From DASVCS01 sp036381495 (GTDB lineage Bacteria > Gemmatimonadota > Gemmatimonadetes > Longimicrobiales > RSA9), in contig DASVCS010000159.1 in NCBI GenBank assembly GCA_036381495.1, forward strand, positions 62,001 through 126,000: a stretch of 64,000 nt of DNA, written 5' to 3'. The position numbers were made by a program, and so were the translations under genes. This document shows, piece by piece, positions 21,728-30,877 of the stretch (the stretch's first letter is position 1; the number at the start of each line of letters is the position of its first letter). The notes under the pieces are model-generated. The model saw only the letters and a list, made by a program, of their open reading frames with translations, did not search any database and was not told the DNA's origin.

Positions 21728-24700
21728 CTACGGACCGGTGATGTCGCGCCGCCGGATGTCGAGCACCACGACGCCCCCGGACGAGGTGACGCCGTAGAGC
21801 TTCGCGACCACGCAGTCGGGCCCCGTGCACGCCGCGCCCTGGCCGCCGTTGTCGGACGGCAGCGGTGCGGTGACGCGTATCGGCCCCGCGATGTTGTCCC
21901 GGATGTACAGTTCGTTCACCTGGTAGAAGTGCAAGGTGTTGATCACCTTGATGGTCTGCCTGGCTGTGGCGACGAAGGCCGTCGCGGTCTCATCGGTGAC
22001 GAGGGCGCCGTTGTGGGCCCAGTGCAGTGCCGCGCCGGCGGCGTGATCGCCCAGGTCGCCGTCGAAGAGCCCGAGGAGGCGGAGGTTGTCGTTGAAGAAG
22101 TACGCGCCTTGGGCGCCGCGGAAGACGCCCACGGAGCCGTTCTGGTTGAGACCGACGCCGAGCACGCGGTCGGACGCGTTGTTCACGAGGTCGGCGATCG
22201 CGACCTCATCGGAGATGCCTGCCTTGGCCGCATTCCAGATCATGATGCGGCCCGTCGGCGATGTGGCGCCCTCGCCGAACGCGATGGTGCCGAGGTCGCC
22301 GGCGGCGCCAAGGTACGTCGTGTCCGACATGCCCACACGTTCCAGCACCCAGGTCCCCGGGAGATGTACGATCGTGGTATCACCGGATCGCGCTTCGAGA
22401 CTGTCCAGCGCCGCGAAGAATGCAAGTCCTTCGTCCATCCCGGCCTGAACCGTCGAATCGGGGAATCCCGGCTTGTGATCGTAGAAGACGAGCAGGTCGT
22501 TCCCCGCGGGGTCCGAGAGGATGATCGCGCTATCGACGTTCGCCACCGCGATGGCGTTCTCCGCCGGTTCGATCGCGTCCGCGGGGTCGAAGAGGATCCG
22601 GATCTCGGGCCGGTCGGCCGTGACCAGCGGGTCCGAGACCGGGTTGCGGTTCACGACGCGGACGGTTCCATCCGGTGCGGCGCCGGTCGGCGCCGTCGAG
22701 TAGAGCAGCCGGCCGAGGGAGTCCACGGCCAGGAACTGCGGGCGGTCACTGAAGTCATGGGTTTCGACCGTGTAGGTGATGCGGCCGACGTTGTCCTCCG
22801 TGTAATGGATCTGGTACAGCACCGCGTTCGGTGTCAGGATGCGGCGCGCGACATCCTCGGCCGGTGTGGCGTCCAGGGGCACGATGGAGATGTTGTCACC
22901 TCCCGAGTTGGCGACGAAGAGCGTGTCGCCGGACCGGTCGATGAAGAGCCCCAACGGTTGCGCGCCCACGCGGATGGGGGCGCCGAAGGTGGTGTCGGCG
23001 AGGCTCAGGACCTCGACGCTGTTCCCGGAGAAGTTGGATAGGTAGAGACGGAACTCGTTGTTGGCGGTGTCCATCTCGACCACGGCGTCGCCGACGGCGC
23101 CGCCGCCGGGGAGCATGACGGTGTGCCCCGCCACCGCGATGACGTCGGCCTCGAGGCCACCGACGTTGCCGGCGGCCACGGTATCGCCGTTGAAGGTGCC
23201 GCATGCGAGCTGCTGCTCGGTCGTGAGGACGGCGGCGGCGCAGTTGCCGGCTGCGTCGACCGCGAACGCGTAGAACTCGACACTGAGCGTATCGGGCAGC
23301 GTGAGCGGATCGACGTTGAAGGGCGCGAAGGAGAAGTCTCGCTGGACCAGACCGCTCAGCGCCGGCGAGAAGGTAATGACGCGCTGTTGCGAGACGGTGT
23401 CGTCGGTTTCGACGTTGACGGCAATGGCGGTCACGCCGAGCCGTGCGATGACGTTGTTGTCGCTCGCGTGCACGCGGACGGACACGCTGTCGGTCAACTC
23501 GAAGCGCTCGCAGTTCACGCGGCCGCAGGGCACGATTTCGAGGCTCAGCTCCGGCGGCAGCTCATCACCGTCGGACCCGTCGCTGGCGGGGTCCACGGTG
23601 AGGGAGACGGGCGTCGCCCGGCCTTCGATGGCCTCGCCGCTGAGCGCGATGGCGCGTAGCTCGAGCGTCCCGGCCTGGTCTGCCGGGAGCGTGATGGTCG
23701 GCTGTTCGAGCACGCTGTCCTGCGGCGTGGGATAGCTGAAGCTGACCGTGTCCTCGACCACGCCGGAGACGATCAGTTGGAGGAATTCGATTCCGGACGG
23801 GTCGGACGCGTGCAGTGTGACGGAGACCGCCGATTGCACGACCTCGCCGTCGGTCGGGCTGCGGATCTCGACGCGCGGGCCGCCGAGCGAGACGACCACG
23901 GTGTCGGCCCCGACTTCACCCGAGCCATCGGTGGCGCTGACGATGAGGTGGACCTGTTCGCTGGTCTGATCTCCGGTCGGCAGGAGGTAGCGCTTGAGCG
24001 TCGTGTCCTGGACCGGCTCATTGAGGGTGATGGTCTTTTCGCCGAAACGCGCGACTTCCTGGTCGGTGCCGAGATCCGGGTCGCCCCGGAGCGCGACGCC
24101 GGTGAGCCGCGCGCTGACGACGCCGACGTTGTCGATCACGCGGACCTCGACCAGGACGCTGTCGCCGAGCGGCACGGTCGCCTCGCCGCCCGGCCGGCGG
24201 ATCTCGACGGCGGGCTCCGAGCGGTCGATGATGGTGAGCGTCACCGGCGCGGCGACGGCGAGGAAGCCCGCGTGGTCGATGGCGCGCGCGATGATCCGGA
24301 GCGTCGATGGCGGGGTTCCGAGCGGGACCTGGAAGTCGAAGCGGAGGCTATCGCGTTTCGAGCCCGCCACGGGGGCGAGCTCGCTGAAGATCGTGTCGCC
24401 GTCCTCGTTGACGACCGCGTAGCCTACCGATGATAACCCTATGTTGTCCGCCGCCTCGATCGAGATCGAGACGGTCTCGCCCGCTCCGGTCGTCGTGGGA
24501 TCCGCGGTGACGGCATCGAATGCGGGCGCCGTGACCTCCTCGACGAAGATGGTGTCCGCGACGAGGTCGCTGACCGAACCGGTCTGGTCCATGGCGCGGA
24601 CACGAACTTCGAGGAGCGTGTCCTGGACCGGCGGCTCGACGACGAACGAGATGTCCTGCGTGACATCGTTCCGGGGCGCGGCGACGACGGCCGTGCTGTC

Positions 24701-24970
24701 CAGGCCGATCGCGCCCCGCGCCTGCAAATCGAACTGCACGATCCTGCGGTCGCCCTTGGCGTGGACCCGGAGGTCGACGAAGCGGCCGGCGATCACGGTG
24801 TCGGGCGCGGTGAATTCGACGATCTCCGGCTTGCCGACGGCGCCGCCGTCCTCGTCGAAGAGATTCTCGCCATCGCACGCCACCAGGGCGGCCAGCGCAG
24901 CCAGCAGGACGAGGCGGCCGCGGAGGCCGCCCGCCTGAGCGGTGGTGAAGAACTCCCTGTCTTGTCGCAT
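21728..24970 (-). CDS. large surface lipoprotein with Ig-like repeats and a propeller-like C-terminus
   Basis: This 1080-residue protein begins with a signal peptide and lipobox ending LVAC (Cys32); GGGGAG lies six bases before the ATG. Residues about 45-560 contain at least five beta-rich modules with recurring openings such as VEIRRPGGEATVPLGDSVLVEV and VEIRSPTDGEVVQSAVSVTLHA, with ASD/DNIG motifs, typical of bacterial Ig-like/cadherin-like domains. From about 590 on, repeats such as SGDTLFVANSGGDNISIVPLD resemble YncE/NHL-type propeller blades. I assign no enzymatic function. It lies 19 bases after pilQ on the same strand, so it may be co-expressed with the pilus assembly genes and act at the cell surface, but that is inference. 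Confidence 0.8.
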   Translation of the reverse strand: MRQDREFFTTAQAGGLRGRLVLLAALAALVACDGENLFDEDGGAVGKPEIVEFTAPDTVIAGRFVDLRVHAKGDRRIVQFDLQARGAIGLDSTAVVAAPRNDVTQDISFVVEPPVQDTLLEVRVRAMDQTGSVSDLVADTIFVEEVTAPAFDAVTADPTTTGAGETVSISIEAADNIGLSSVGYAVVNEDGDTIFSELAPVAGSKRDSLRFDFQVPLGTPPSTLRIIARAIDHAGFLAVAAPVTLTIIDRSEPAVEIRRPGGEATVPLGDSVLVEVRVIDNVGVVSARLTGVALRGDPDLGTDQEVARFGEKTITLNEPVQDTTLKRYLLPTGDQTSEQVHLIVSATDGSGEVGADTVVVSLGGPRVEIRSPTDGEVVQSAVSVTLHASDPSGIEFLQLIVSGVVEDTVSFSYPTPQDSVLEQPTITLPADQAGTLELRAIALSGEAIEGRATPVSLTVDPASDGSDGDELPPELSLEIVPCGRVNCERFELTDSVSVRVHASDNNVIARLGVTAIAVNVETDDTVSQQRVITFSPALSGLVQRDFSFAPFNVDPLTLPDTLSVEFYAFAVDAAGNCAAAVLTTEQQLACGTFNGDTVAAGNVGGLEADVIAVAGHTVMLPGGGAVGDAVVEMDTANNEFRLYLSNFSGNSVEVLSLADTTFGAPIRVGAQPLGLFIDRSGDTLFVANSGGDNISIVPLDATPAEDVARRILTPNAVLYQIHYTEDNVGRITYTVETHDFSDRPQFLAVDSLGRLLYSTAPTGAAPDGTVRVVNRNPVSDPLVTADRPEIRILFDPADAIEPAENAIAVANVDSAIILSDPAGNDLLVFYDHKPGFPDSTVQAGMDEGLAFFAALDSLEARSGDTTIVHLPGTWVLERVGMSDTTYLGAAGDLGTIAFGEGATSPTGRIMIWNAAKAGISDEVAIADLVNNASDRVLGVGLNQNGSVGVFRGAQGAYFFNDNLRLLGLFDGDLGDHAAGAALHWAHNGALVTDETATAFVATARQTIKVINTLHFYQVNELYIRDNIAGPIRVTAPLPSDNGGQGAACTGPDCVVAKLYGVTSSGGVVVLDIRRRDITGP

Positions 24971-24989
24971 CGATGTCTCCCCGTGCCCC

Positions 24990-26813
24990 CTATTCCGTCC
25001 CCGCGTCGTGGATGTGCGGGGTGACCATGATCAACAGGTCCTGTTTGTTCTCTTCTTCCGTCGTGGTGCGGAACAGTGCGCCCAGCACGGGGATGTCCAT
25101 CAGGAACGGGATGCCGGTGCGCGATTCGGAGCGGTCCGTGACGGTCAGTCCGGCGATGACTCCGGTCTCGCCATCGCCCAGCAGGATCTGGGTCTCGGCG
25201 AGCTGCTTCGTGAAGAACACGCCAATGTCGGATGGTGCGACGTTGGCGGACGAGTTCTCGGCGTGCAGTTCGAGCAGCACCTGGTCTCCGGTCACGTGCG
25301 GCGTGACGTGAAGGATGATACCGGTGTTGCGGAAATCGACGGTGGCGCGGGGCGCCGCGAGGCCGCCGTTGGCGCCTCCGCCCCCACCGGCGCCGGCGGA
25401 GCCGGCGTCAATGACGCGGATCGGCGTCTCCTCACCCACCTGCACGGTTGCCTCGCGATTGTCGAGCGTGGTGATGAGCGGCTGGGCCTGGAGGTCGCTG
25501 ATGCTGACCTGGTCGAGTGCCTCGATGAACGAGAACAGCGAGTGCCGGCCGAGGACGAGGGTGGTCAGCAACTGGAGCGACGGGCTGGCGACGCGTTCGT
25601 TCGCGTTGGCCAGCGCGGCGATCGAGGGGCCGCCCAGGCGGACGACGGACTCGGTGACCACTTCATCGTTCGTGATGAGGCCATCGCCGTTCTGGTCGAC
25701 CCCACCGGGGATCAACTGGTTGAGCTGGTTCCCCTGCGAATCCTTCAGATCGTAGGTGATGCCGAACTCTTCGAGTGCGGTCCGGTCGATGAAGATGATC
25801 TTGGCCGAGATCGTCACCTGCGGCGTGCGCACGTCGAGTTGCTGGATCATCGGAGTGATGCGCTCCTCGATGACGGAGCGGCCGTCGGTGACGACGAGCG
25901 TGTTCGTCCCGGCACTGGCGGTCACGGTCCCGCGCTCGCTCAGCAGCCCTTCGACGGCGGGGCGAATCGAGTCGACGTTGGCGTAGCGGATCTTGAACGA
26001 CCGAGTGACCAGGTCTTCGACCTTCTCGCGTTCGCGGAGGTTGGTCACCTGGTCGACGCGGATGATCCCCGTGGAGGTCTCCTCGAGAGCCAGGCCGTGG
26101 GCGGCGAGCAGTTCACGGAGCGCGACGTCCCATGGCTGGTCACGGATATCGGCCGTGATGTTCCCGGTGACGCCTTCCCCGGCGATGATGCTCCTGCCCG
26201 AGAACTCGGCGAAATGCGCAAGCACATCGAGGATGGGCGTCTCCCGGAAGAACACGTTGATGTGTGGCTCTTCCGCGGGCGCGGGCTCCGACCGGGCCGC
26301 CGGTGCAGGCTCCGACCGGGCCGCGGGTGGCGGCGCCGACCGGGCCGCGGGTGGCGGCGGGGTGACGGCGCTGCTGGCGAACTGGACGGGCTCCGCGGCC
26401 GGTTCGGCGGTCGCCAGGGGCGCGGGTGCACCCGAGTGCCAGGCCTCGAACGGCCCCGCCGTGTTCGGGAACGAGATGCGGATGGCGCCGTCGGTCTGCT
26501 GCACAGCGTATTCCACGGGCGCGGCGAGGTCGACGACGACCCGGACCACGCGCGGCCGGAACTGGCTGGTGCGGAGTGACAGGACGCCGCCCCGGTCGAT
26601 GGCATCGAACCGATTGGCGGGGAGATCCTTGGTCGCGCCGCTGATATCGACGACGAGCCGGAGCGGATCGTTCAGCATGAAGTCGGAGAACGCGACGGGG
26701 CCATCCACGCGGATGACGACCTCGGTGCGATCCTCGACGGGCACGACGCTGAGCCCGTGGACCGAGGTCTGCGCGGCGAGTGCGGCCAGCCAGAGCGCCA
26801 GTGCGGTGATCAT
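24990..26813 (-). CDS. pilQ: type IV pilus secretin PilQ
   Basis: PilQ forms the outer-membrane pore through which the pilus extends. The 607-residue protein has a short signal peptide, an AMIN-type peptidoglycan-binding domain (about 20-120), a Pro/Ala/Arg/Ser linker with repeats (PAARSEPAPAARSEPAPA), an STN/secretin N0-N1 region (INVFFRETPILDVLAHFAEF; NITADIRDQPWDVALRELL) and a C-terminal secretin domain (AQPLITTLDNREATVQVGEE, VTPHVTGDQVLLELHAENS, GIPFLMDIPVLGALFR). Its ATG overlaps the pilP stop by four bases (ATGA). A single AMIN domain and a short linker make it shorter than proteobacterial PilQ. Last core gene of pilMNOPQ. Confidence 0.96.
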   Translation of the reverse strand: MITALALWLAALAAQTSVHGLSVVPVEDRTEVVIRVDGPVAFSDFMLNDPLRLVVDISGATKDLPANRFDAIDRGGVLSLRTSQFRPRVVRVVVDLAAPVEYAVQQTDGAIRISFPNTAGPFEAWHSGAPAPLATAEPAAEPVQFASSAVTPPPPAARSAPPPAARSEPAPAARSEPAPAEEPHINVFFRETPILDVLAHFAEFSGRSIIAGEGVTGNITADIRDQPWDVALRELLAAHGLALEETSTGIIRVDQVTNLREREKVEDLVTRSFKIRYANVDSIRPAVEGLLSERGTVTASAGTNTLVVTDGRSVIEERITPMIQQLDVRTPQVTISAKIIFIDRTALEEFGITYDLKDSQGNQLNQLIPGGVDQNGDGLITNDEVVTESVVRLGGPSIAALANANERVASPSLQLLTTLVLGRHSLFSFIEALDQVSISDLQAQPLITTLDNREATVQVGEETPIRVIDAGSAGAGGGGGANGGLAAPRATVDFRNTGIILHVTPHVTGDQVLLELHAENSSANVAPSDIGVFFTKQLAETQILLGDGETGVIAGLTVTDRSESRTGIPFLMDIPVLGALFRTTTEEENKQDLLIMVTPHIHDAGTE

Positions 26814-27256
26814 CCCTGCACCTCCGCGACCACCGTGCGCTTCAGTTCGAGCTGGTCCTGATGGATCACGCCGAAGTCTTCGACGGCGAAGAGCACGCGT
26901 AGCTCGCGGATTTCGAGGACGCGCGCGTTGCCGACGCGATCACCGCGCCGGACGCGGTAGATGTGGCCCGCGCCATCGGCGAGGAGCGCCACGCTCGGCG
27001 CTTCCTCGGAGTAGATGATCCCCTTGAGCACGAGTTCCTCGAACCGCGGCCCGAGGCCGGTCCGCTTCGCGAGGGACCGGAAGGGGTCGCGCCGCTGTGT
27101 CGTGGGATAGGAGAAGAACTCGCGCTCGAACTTGAGCTGCGGCTCTTCCTCCGACTTGGCCTGTTGGGCGGGCCGGGGCGGCTGTTTCTGCGCGGCGGCC
27201 GGGACCGCAGCGCCCAGCAGGATGAGCCCGGCCAGGACGGCATCACGTGCGCGCAT
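26810..27256 (-). CDS. pilP: PilP-like pilus assembly protein
   Basis: PilP is a periplasmic protein that links PilQ to the PilMNO inner-membrane complex. The 148-residue product has a signal peptide (AVLAGLILLGAAVPAAAQ), a charged linker, and a C-terminal beta domain with the typical RRDPFRSLAKRTGLGPRFEELVLKGIIYSE segment split here as RRDPFRSL and LVLKGIIYSE. GGAGG is nine bases before the ATG at 27256, which overlaps the end of pilO by 14 bases. It is identified by its position between pilO and pilQ and by the RDPF motif. Here a signal peptide replaces the usual lipobox. Confidence 0.88.
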   Translation of the reverse strand: MRARDAVLAGLILLGAAVPAAAQKQPPRPAQQAKSEEEPQLKFEREFFSYPTTQRRDPFRSLAKRTGLGPRFEELVLKGIIYSEEAPSVALLADGAGHIYRVRRGDRVGNARVLEIRELRVLFAVEDFGVIHQDQLELKRTVVAEVQG

Positions 27257-27851
27257 TGCTACTTGCCTCCGGGGTGGCCGGCTCCCGTTCGGGGAGCACA
27301 TAGGTCTTGATGCTGAAGTCGGCTTGCAGAACGGTGGCTTCGCCCTCCTCGGTCCGGTCGGGCCGCGGCGTCAACTGGAGATCGAAGGGCGTGACGATCC
27401 GCGGCAGCGTCCCGATCGCGACGAGGAAGCGGGCGATGTCGTGATATGCGCCGAAGACGGCGACCTCGTAGGTCTGGAGCGTGTAGTACGGTCCGGCCTG
27501 CGTCACATCCGGCGTGGTCTTCATCAGTTCGACGCCGCTCTCCTGGGCCCGGAGCGCCATGTCGTAGATGAGCTGCGGGACCTCTTCACTGCTCGGAACC
27601 AGCTCTTCGAGCCGGGCGATGTGCTGCTCGTAGAGCGCGAGCTTCGCTTCGAGGTCGGCGCTTCCGCGGCTCGCCCTGACCTTGGCCGCCGCGTTCTTCG
27701 ATTCGAGGTTCTCGAGCCGCCTCTCGAGCGCGTCCACCTCATCCGTGTACTTCCCGTGGAAGAAGTAGGTGTACGCGCCCAGCAGGAGGAGCGGGATCAC
27801 CCCCAGGAGCAGCTTCTTCTGCTGCTGCGGATCACTCGGGAGCAGCGGCAT
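27243..27851 (-). CDS. pilO: PilO, inner-membrane pilus alignment protein
   Basis: PilO pairs with PilN to form the inner-membrane part of the pilus alignment complex. This 202-residue protein has one N-terminal membrane segment (LLLGVIPLLLLGAYTYFF), a coiled coil (VDALERRLENLESKNAAAK) and a periplasmic ferredoxin-like domain with YEVAVFGAYHDIARFLVAIG, a PilO hallmark. GGAGGAG precedes the ATG at 27851, two bases after pilN ends. Normal family length. Confidence 0.93.
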   Translation of the reverse strand: MPLLPSDPQQQKKLLLGVIPLLLLGAYTYFFHGKYTDEVDALERRLENLESKNAAAKVRASRGSADLEAKLALYEQHIARLEELVPSSEEVPQLIYDMALRAQESGVELMKTTPDVTQAGPYYTLQTYEVAVFGAYHDIARFLVAIGTLPRIVTPFDLQLTPRPDRTEEGEATVLQADFSIKTYVLPEREPATPEASSNART

Positions 27852-27852
27852 C

Positions 27853-28506
27853 TCACTCCTCCGCGGCGAACAGGGGGACGGTTTCGATCAGCGTCGGCGG
27901 CGGCGGCTCATAGCTGGCCAGCAGGATGAACTCGTGGACCTCCCGGTTGTCCGCATCGCGGACTCGTTCGGTGGTCGTGAGGCGAACCGATCGGATGAAG
28001 GGAGAGGCCTCGAGGTCCTTCATGAAGCGTGTAAGCGCGAAGACGTTGCCTGCCCGGCCCACGATCTGGAACTGCGGGTCGGGGCCACCGCCGTTCATGT
28101 GCGTCACCTTCGTCAGCCAGGTGTAGTCCGGCAGCGCGCGGGCGATCTCATCCATGATGTGCGGCCAGACGTAGCGGTCGGCGTCGATCTCCTGGATGAT
28201 CTTGAGCTTCTGAGCGATGGTGTCGCGCCGAGCGATGAGGCGATCCTGCGCCTGGATCAGCTTGGCGTAGCGCGTCGAGTCTTGCACGGCCTGCTCGACC
28301 GCCAACGTGAGCTCATGGCGGTGATGCGCGGTGCTCAGGTAGAGCCAGACGATCGATCCGGGCCCGATGATCCACGCCGCGCCGATGAACGCCGCCCACC
28401 GGTCGAGCTTCACGCCTGCGGCGAGGTTCCGGAGTGCAGCGGGCAGTCGGATCGAGCGACCGGACCTGCGCCGTTCGGCGCCCGGGAGGAGATTGATTTC
28501 GATCAC
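27853..28506 (-). CDS. pilN: PilN, inner-membrane pilus alignment protein
   Basis: PilN anchors cytoplasmic PilM to the membrane through a short N-terminal peptide. Here that peptide is IEINLLPG, matching the conserved INLLP motif. A membrane segment follows (WAAFIGAAWIIGPGSIVWLYL), then a coiled coil with AQDRLIARRDTIAQKLKIIQ and a C-terminal fimbrial-assembly domain (YTWLTKVTHMNGG, ALTRFMKDLEASPFIRSVRL). The start is GTG at 28506, with AGAGG upstream; no better ATG exists. 217 residues. Confidence 0.94.
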   Translation of the reverse strand: MIEINLLPGAERRRSGRSIRLPAALRNLAAGVKLDRWAAFIGAAWIIGPGSIVWLYLSTAHHRHELTLAVEQAVQDSTRYAKLIQAQDRLIARRDTIAQKLKIIQEIDADRYVWPHIMDEIARALPDYTWLTKVTHMNGGGPDPQFQIVGRAGNVFALTRFMKDLEASPFIRSVRLTTTERVRDADNREVHEFILLASYEPPPPTLIETVPLFAAEE

Positions 28507-28526
28507 GATCTACCTCTGGGCGACCC

Positions 28527-29567
28527 CTAGTGTACGTGCCGCAGGGCGAGCCCCACGGGAAGCATGAGCATGGGTGCGAGTTCGTCGATGTTCACGGTCT
28601 GCATCACTTCGGGGCGGACGGCCACACGCTGGAGCGGATTGGCGATCTCCGTGCGGACGCGCAGGCGTGCGGCAAGCGCGTTCGAGAGCCCCGGTACACG
28701 CGCGCCGCCGCCGGAAAGGCAGACTCGTCCGATCTCGAGGCCGCTGGCATGCGCCGTGGCGAAGGCGGCGGCGCGTTCGATACCGAGCGCCAGTTCGTCG
28801 ACGCGTTCGGTGATGAAGCTGCGCAGTTCGGCGGCATCGCCCTTGCCGTGTATGACCTCATCGGCCTGGTCGGCCGTGAGCCCGCGCTCGCGCTGGAGCG
28901 CCTCACGCAGGCGCCGCGAGCCGAACGGGATGTCGCGCACGAGCACCGGCATCCCGTCTTCGAGCAGGATCACGTTCGTCGTCTCGTGGCCGAGGTTGAC
29001 GAGCGCGACCATCCCGGCCAGACCACTGGGGTAGTTCTGCTCGAACGCGTTGTGTAGCGCGAAGGAGTCCACGTCGATGATCGCCGGCGAGAGGCCGGCG
29101 TCGGTGAGGAGACCGACCCGGTGCTCGACGACCTCGCGCTTGGCCGCGACCAGCAGCACCGACATCTGGGGCCCCGTGCCTTCCGGATCCAAGATCTGGA
29201 AGTCGAGCTGTACGCCTTCCATGTCGAAGGGGACGTGCTGCTCGGCCTCCCACCGGATCAACGCTTGCGTATCCTTCTCGCTCGCCCGGTCCATCTCGAT
29301 CTTCTTGATGATCACGTCGTGACCGCCGACGGCCGCCACGACGGCGCCGCGCTTGAGTCCCGCGCTCGCGGCCACCGACCGTACAGTCTCGGCAACAAGG
29401 ACCGGATCCATGATCTCGCCGTCCACGATGGCGTCGGGGACGAGCGGGCTCGTGGCGATCTTCGTGATCTCGGGCTCCGGCTTCGAGTGGTCGATGACGA
29501 CGAGTTTGACGAAGCCACTGCCGATGTCGAGCCCGGCGGAGACCTTGCTACGATCGAACATTCCCAT
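28527..29567 (-). CDS. pilM: PilM, actin-like pilus assembly ATPase-fold protein
   Basis: PilM is a cytoplasmic FtsA/actin-like protein that binds PilN. The 346-residue sequence starts with AGLDIGSGFVKLVVID (phosphate-1 type motif), has RWEAEQHVPFDMEGVQLDFQIL, a PilM signature, VALVNLGHETTNVILLEDG (phosphate-2) and VCLSGGGARVPGLSNALA (adenosine motif). Two ATGs (29567 and 29561) are possible; the ribosome site is weak. It opens the pilMNOPQ set, 84 bases after the PilX-like gene. Confidence 0.95.
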   Translation of the reverse strand: MGMFDRSKVSAGLDIGSGFVKLVVIDHSKPEPEITKIATSPLVPDAIVDGEIMDPVLVAETVRSVAASAGLKRGAVVAAVGGHDVIIKKIEMDRASEKDTQALIRWEAEQHVPFDMEGVQLDFQILDPEGTGPQMSVLLVAAKREVVEHRVGLLTDAGLSPAIIDVDSFALHNAFEQNYPSGLAGMVALVNLGHETTNVILLEDGMPVLVRDIPFGSRRLREALQRERGLTADQADEVIHGKGDAAELRSFITERVDELALGIERAAAFATAHASGLEIGRVCLSGGGARVPGLSNALAARLRVRTEIANPLQRVAVRPEVMQTVNIDELAPMLMLPVGLALRHVH

Positions 29568-29604
29568 TCGCGAGACTGCGTCTTCTCAGGAGGTGGATTC
29601 GGGC

Positions 29605-29636
29605 GGGCGGGCGGCCGGAGGTCCGGCCAGCCGCCC
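29605..29636 (-). terminator. GC-rich hairpin between the minor-pilin operon and pilM
   Basis: The minus strand can fold GGCGGCTGGCCGGA against TCCGGCCGCCCGCC with a two-base loop and one or two mismatches. No T-run follows, so this is at best a partial or Rho-dependent stop, or an RNA-stabilising structure, between the minor pilin genes and pilM. Confidence 0.35.
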
Positions 29637-29651
29637 CCAAACGTGTCGGCG

Positions 29652-30842
29652 CTACAGATCCATGCCGGCGGCGGTCAGATCGAACCAGCTCCGCTCGGAG
29701 ATCGGAAACGCGCGCGCGGTGCCGCTGTTGTACTCGACCGCGCGCTGGATCGCGCAGCTCGAGAACGCGACCACCGGCCGACCGGTCAGCTCCGTCTCGC
29801 TATTGACACCCAGCTCGCTGCCGTTGCTCATGATCATGGTGATTCCGTTGATCACCGAGTTGCCACCGCCGTTGGTGACGATACCCTTCACGATGACGAT
29901 CCCGTCGAACTCGTAGCCGCCGGCGATGTGGAGGTCGCCGTCGACCAGGAGGATCCCCTGCCCACGCGTGTTCGAGTTGAGCGTGAGATCGCCCTGGACG
30001 TGGATGATCGGGAAGTAGAAGTGACAGGCGCCCTGCGGATGCGCGGGATCTCCCCAGTTCATGCGATCCGCCGTGTTGCACTCGCCGTCGGGCAGGACGG
30101 TCGGCACCGTGTTGTTGACCGTGGTTCCGCCGGGGAAGACCTTTTCGGCGCGCGCGGCGAGGTCATCGTAATCCCAATCGCCGAACTGCGTGAAGCTGGT
30201 GGTGTCCATGTTCGCATCCTGCACCACCCGCGGTTCGCCCTGGATCGAGCCGGATCCCCGCTCATCGACGTTCACCGCGTTCTTGGCGACCACGCCCGCG
30301 TGGGCTCCCGTGTTCCGGCACCGCTCCGACTCCTCCCAGCCCTCGGGGATGCGGTCGTTGCCGTCCACCGTGGCGTTGCCGCCGACCGTGAGCTGACCGA
30401 GGACCTGAACGGCACGGTCCTGGTGGATCTGGAGCCGCCGGGTGCGGACGAGCATGCCGACGGTGCGCGTCGAGCCCGCGCCGCGCCCGTGTCCGATGAC
30501 CTTCCCCGTCGATCGCAGGAAGTAGGTGAACGTCGACATGCGACGGACCTCGACCGTGGCCTCGCCGATCGCGGTCGAGCCCGCACGCAGCGTGTCCACG
30601 ACGGTGCTGCCGGAGCCGATCGCGATGGCCTCGTAACGGGCGAGCGGCCAGGTGCCGATGACCTTGTTGAGCCCGTGCTCCGCCACGTTCAGCGCCTCAC
30701 CGGCGAATCGTACGCTCGTGGCGATGTGGGCCTCCTGCGTTGCGGCATAGAATCCGCCGGTGACGAGCGCGCCGACCAGGACCATCGCCATTACGGCGGC
30801 AGCCAGTGCGAACCCTTCCCGACGCGCAGCCTCACTCTGCAT
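29652..30842 (-). CDS. PilX-like minor pilus protein, cluster 1
   Basis: A 396-residue protein with a prepilin-like N-terminus: RREG followed by a hydrophobic segment FALAAAVMAMVLVGALVTGG; position 5 is Ala rather than Glu, as in PilX/GspK-type subunits that sit at the pilus tip. GAGGAG directly precedes the ATG at 30842. The C-terminal 150 residues carry NWGDPAHPQGACHFYFP and a run of beta-turn repeats (GDLTLNS, GILLVDGDLHIAGG, GIVIVKGIVTNGG) suggesting a small beta-helix. The same pattern recurs in the cluster 2 paralogue (32849-33928). Last of four minor pilin genes ahead of pilM. Confidence 0.8.
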   Translation of the reverse strand: MQSEAARREGFALAAAVMAMVLVGALVTGGFYAATQEAHIATSVRFAGEALNVAEHGLNKVIGTWPLARYEAIAIGSGSTVVDTLRAGSTAIGEATVEVRRMSTFTYFLRSTGKVIGHGRGAGSTRTVGMLVRTRRLQIHQDRAVQVLGQLTVGGNATVDGNDRIPEGWEESERCRNTGAHAGVVAKNAVNVDERGSGSIQGEPRVVQDANMDTTSFTQFGDWDYDDLAARAEKVFPGGTTVNNTVPTVLPDGECNTADRMNWGDPAHPQGACHFYFPIIHVQGDLTLNSNTRGQGILLVDGDLHIAGGYEFDGIVIVKGIVTNGGGNSVINGITMIMSNGSELGVNSETELTGRPVVAFSSCAIQRAVEYNSGTARAFPISERSWFDLTAAGMDL

Positions 30843-30877
30843 GAGCTCCTCCTCTCGACGCCCGGACGGCTGGGCGA

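Noticed and set aside
26280..26360. Repeats in the PilQ linker as a CRISPR-like or mobile feature
   Set aside because: They are in-frame Pro/Ala/Arg/Ser codon repeats of a flexible linker, too short and without spacers.
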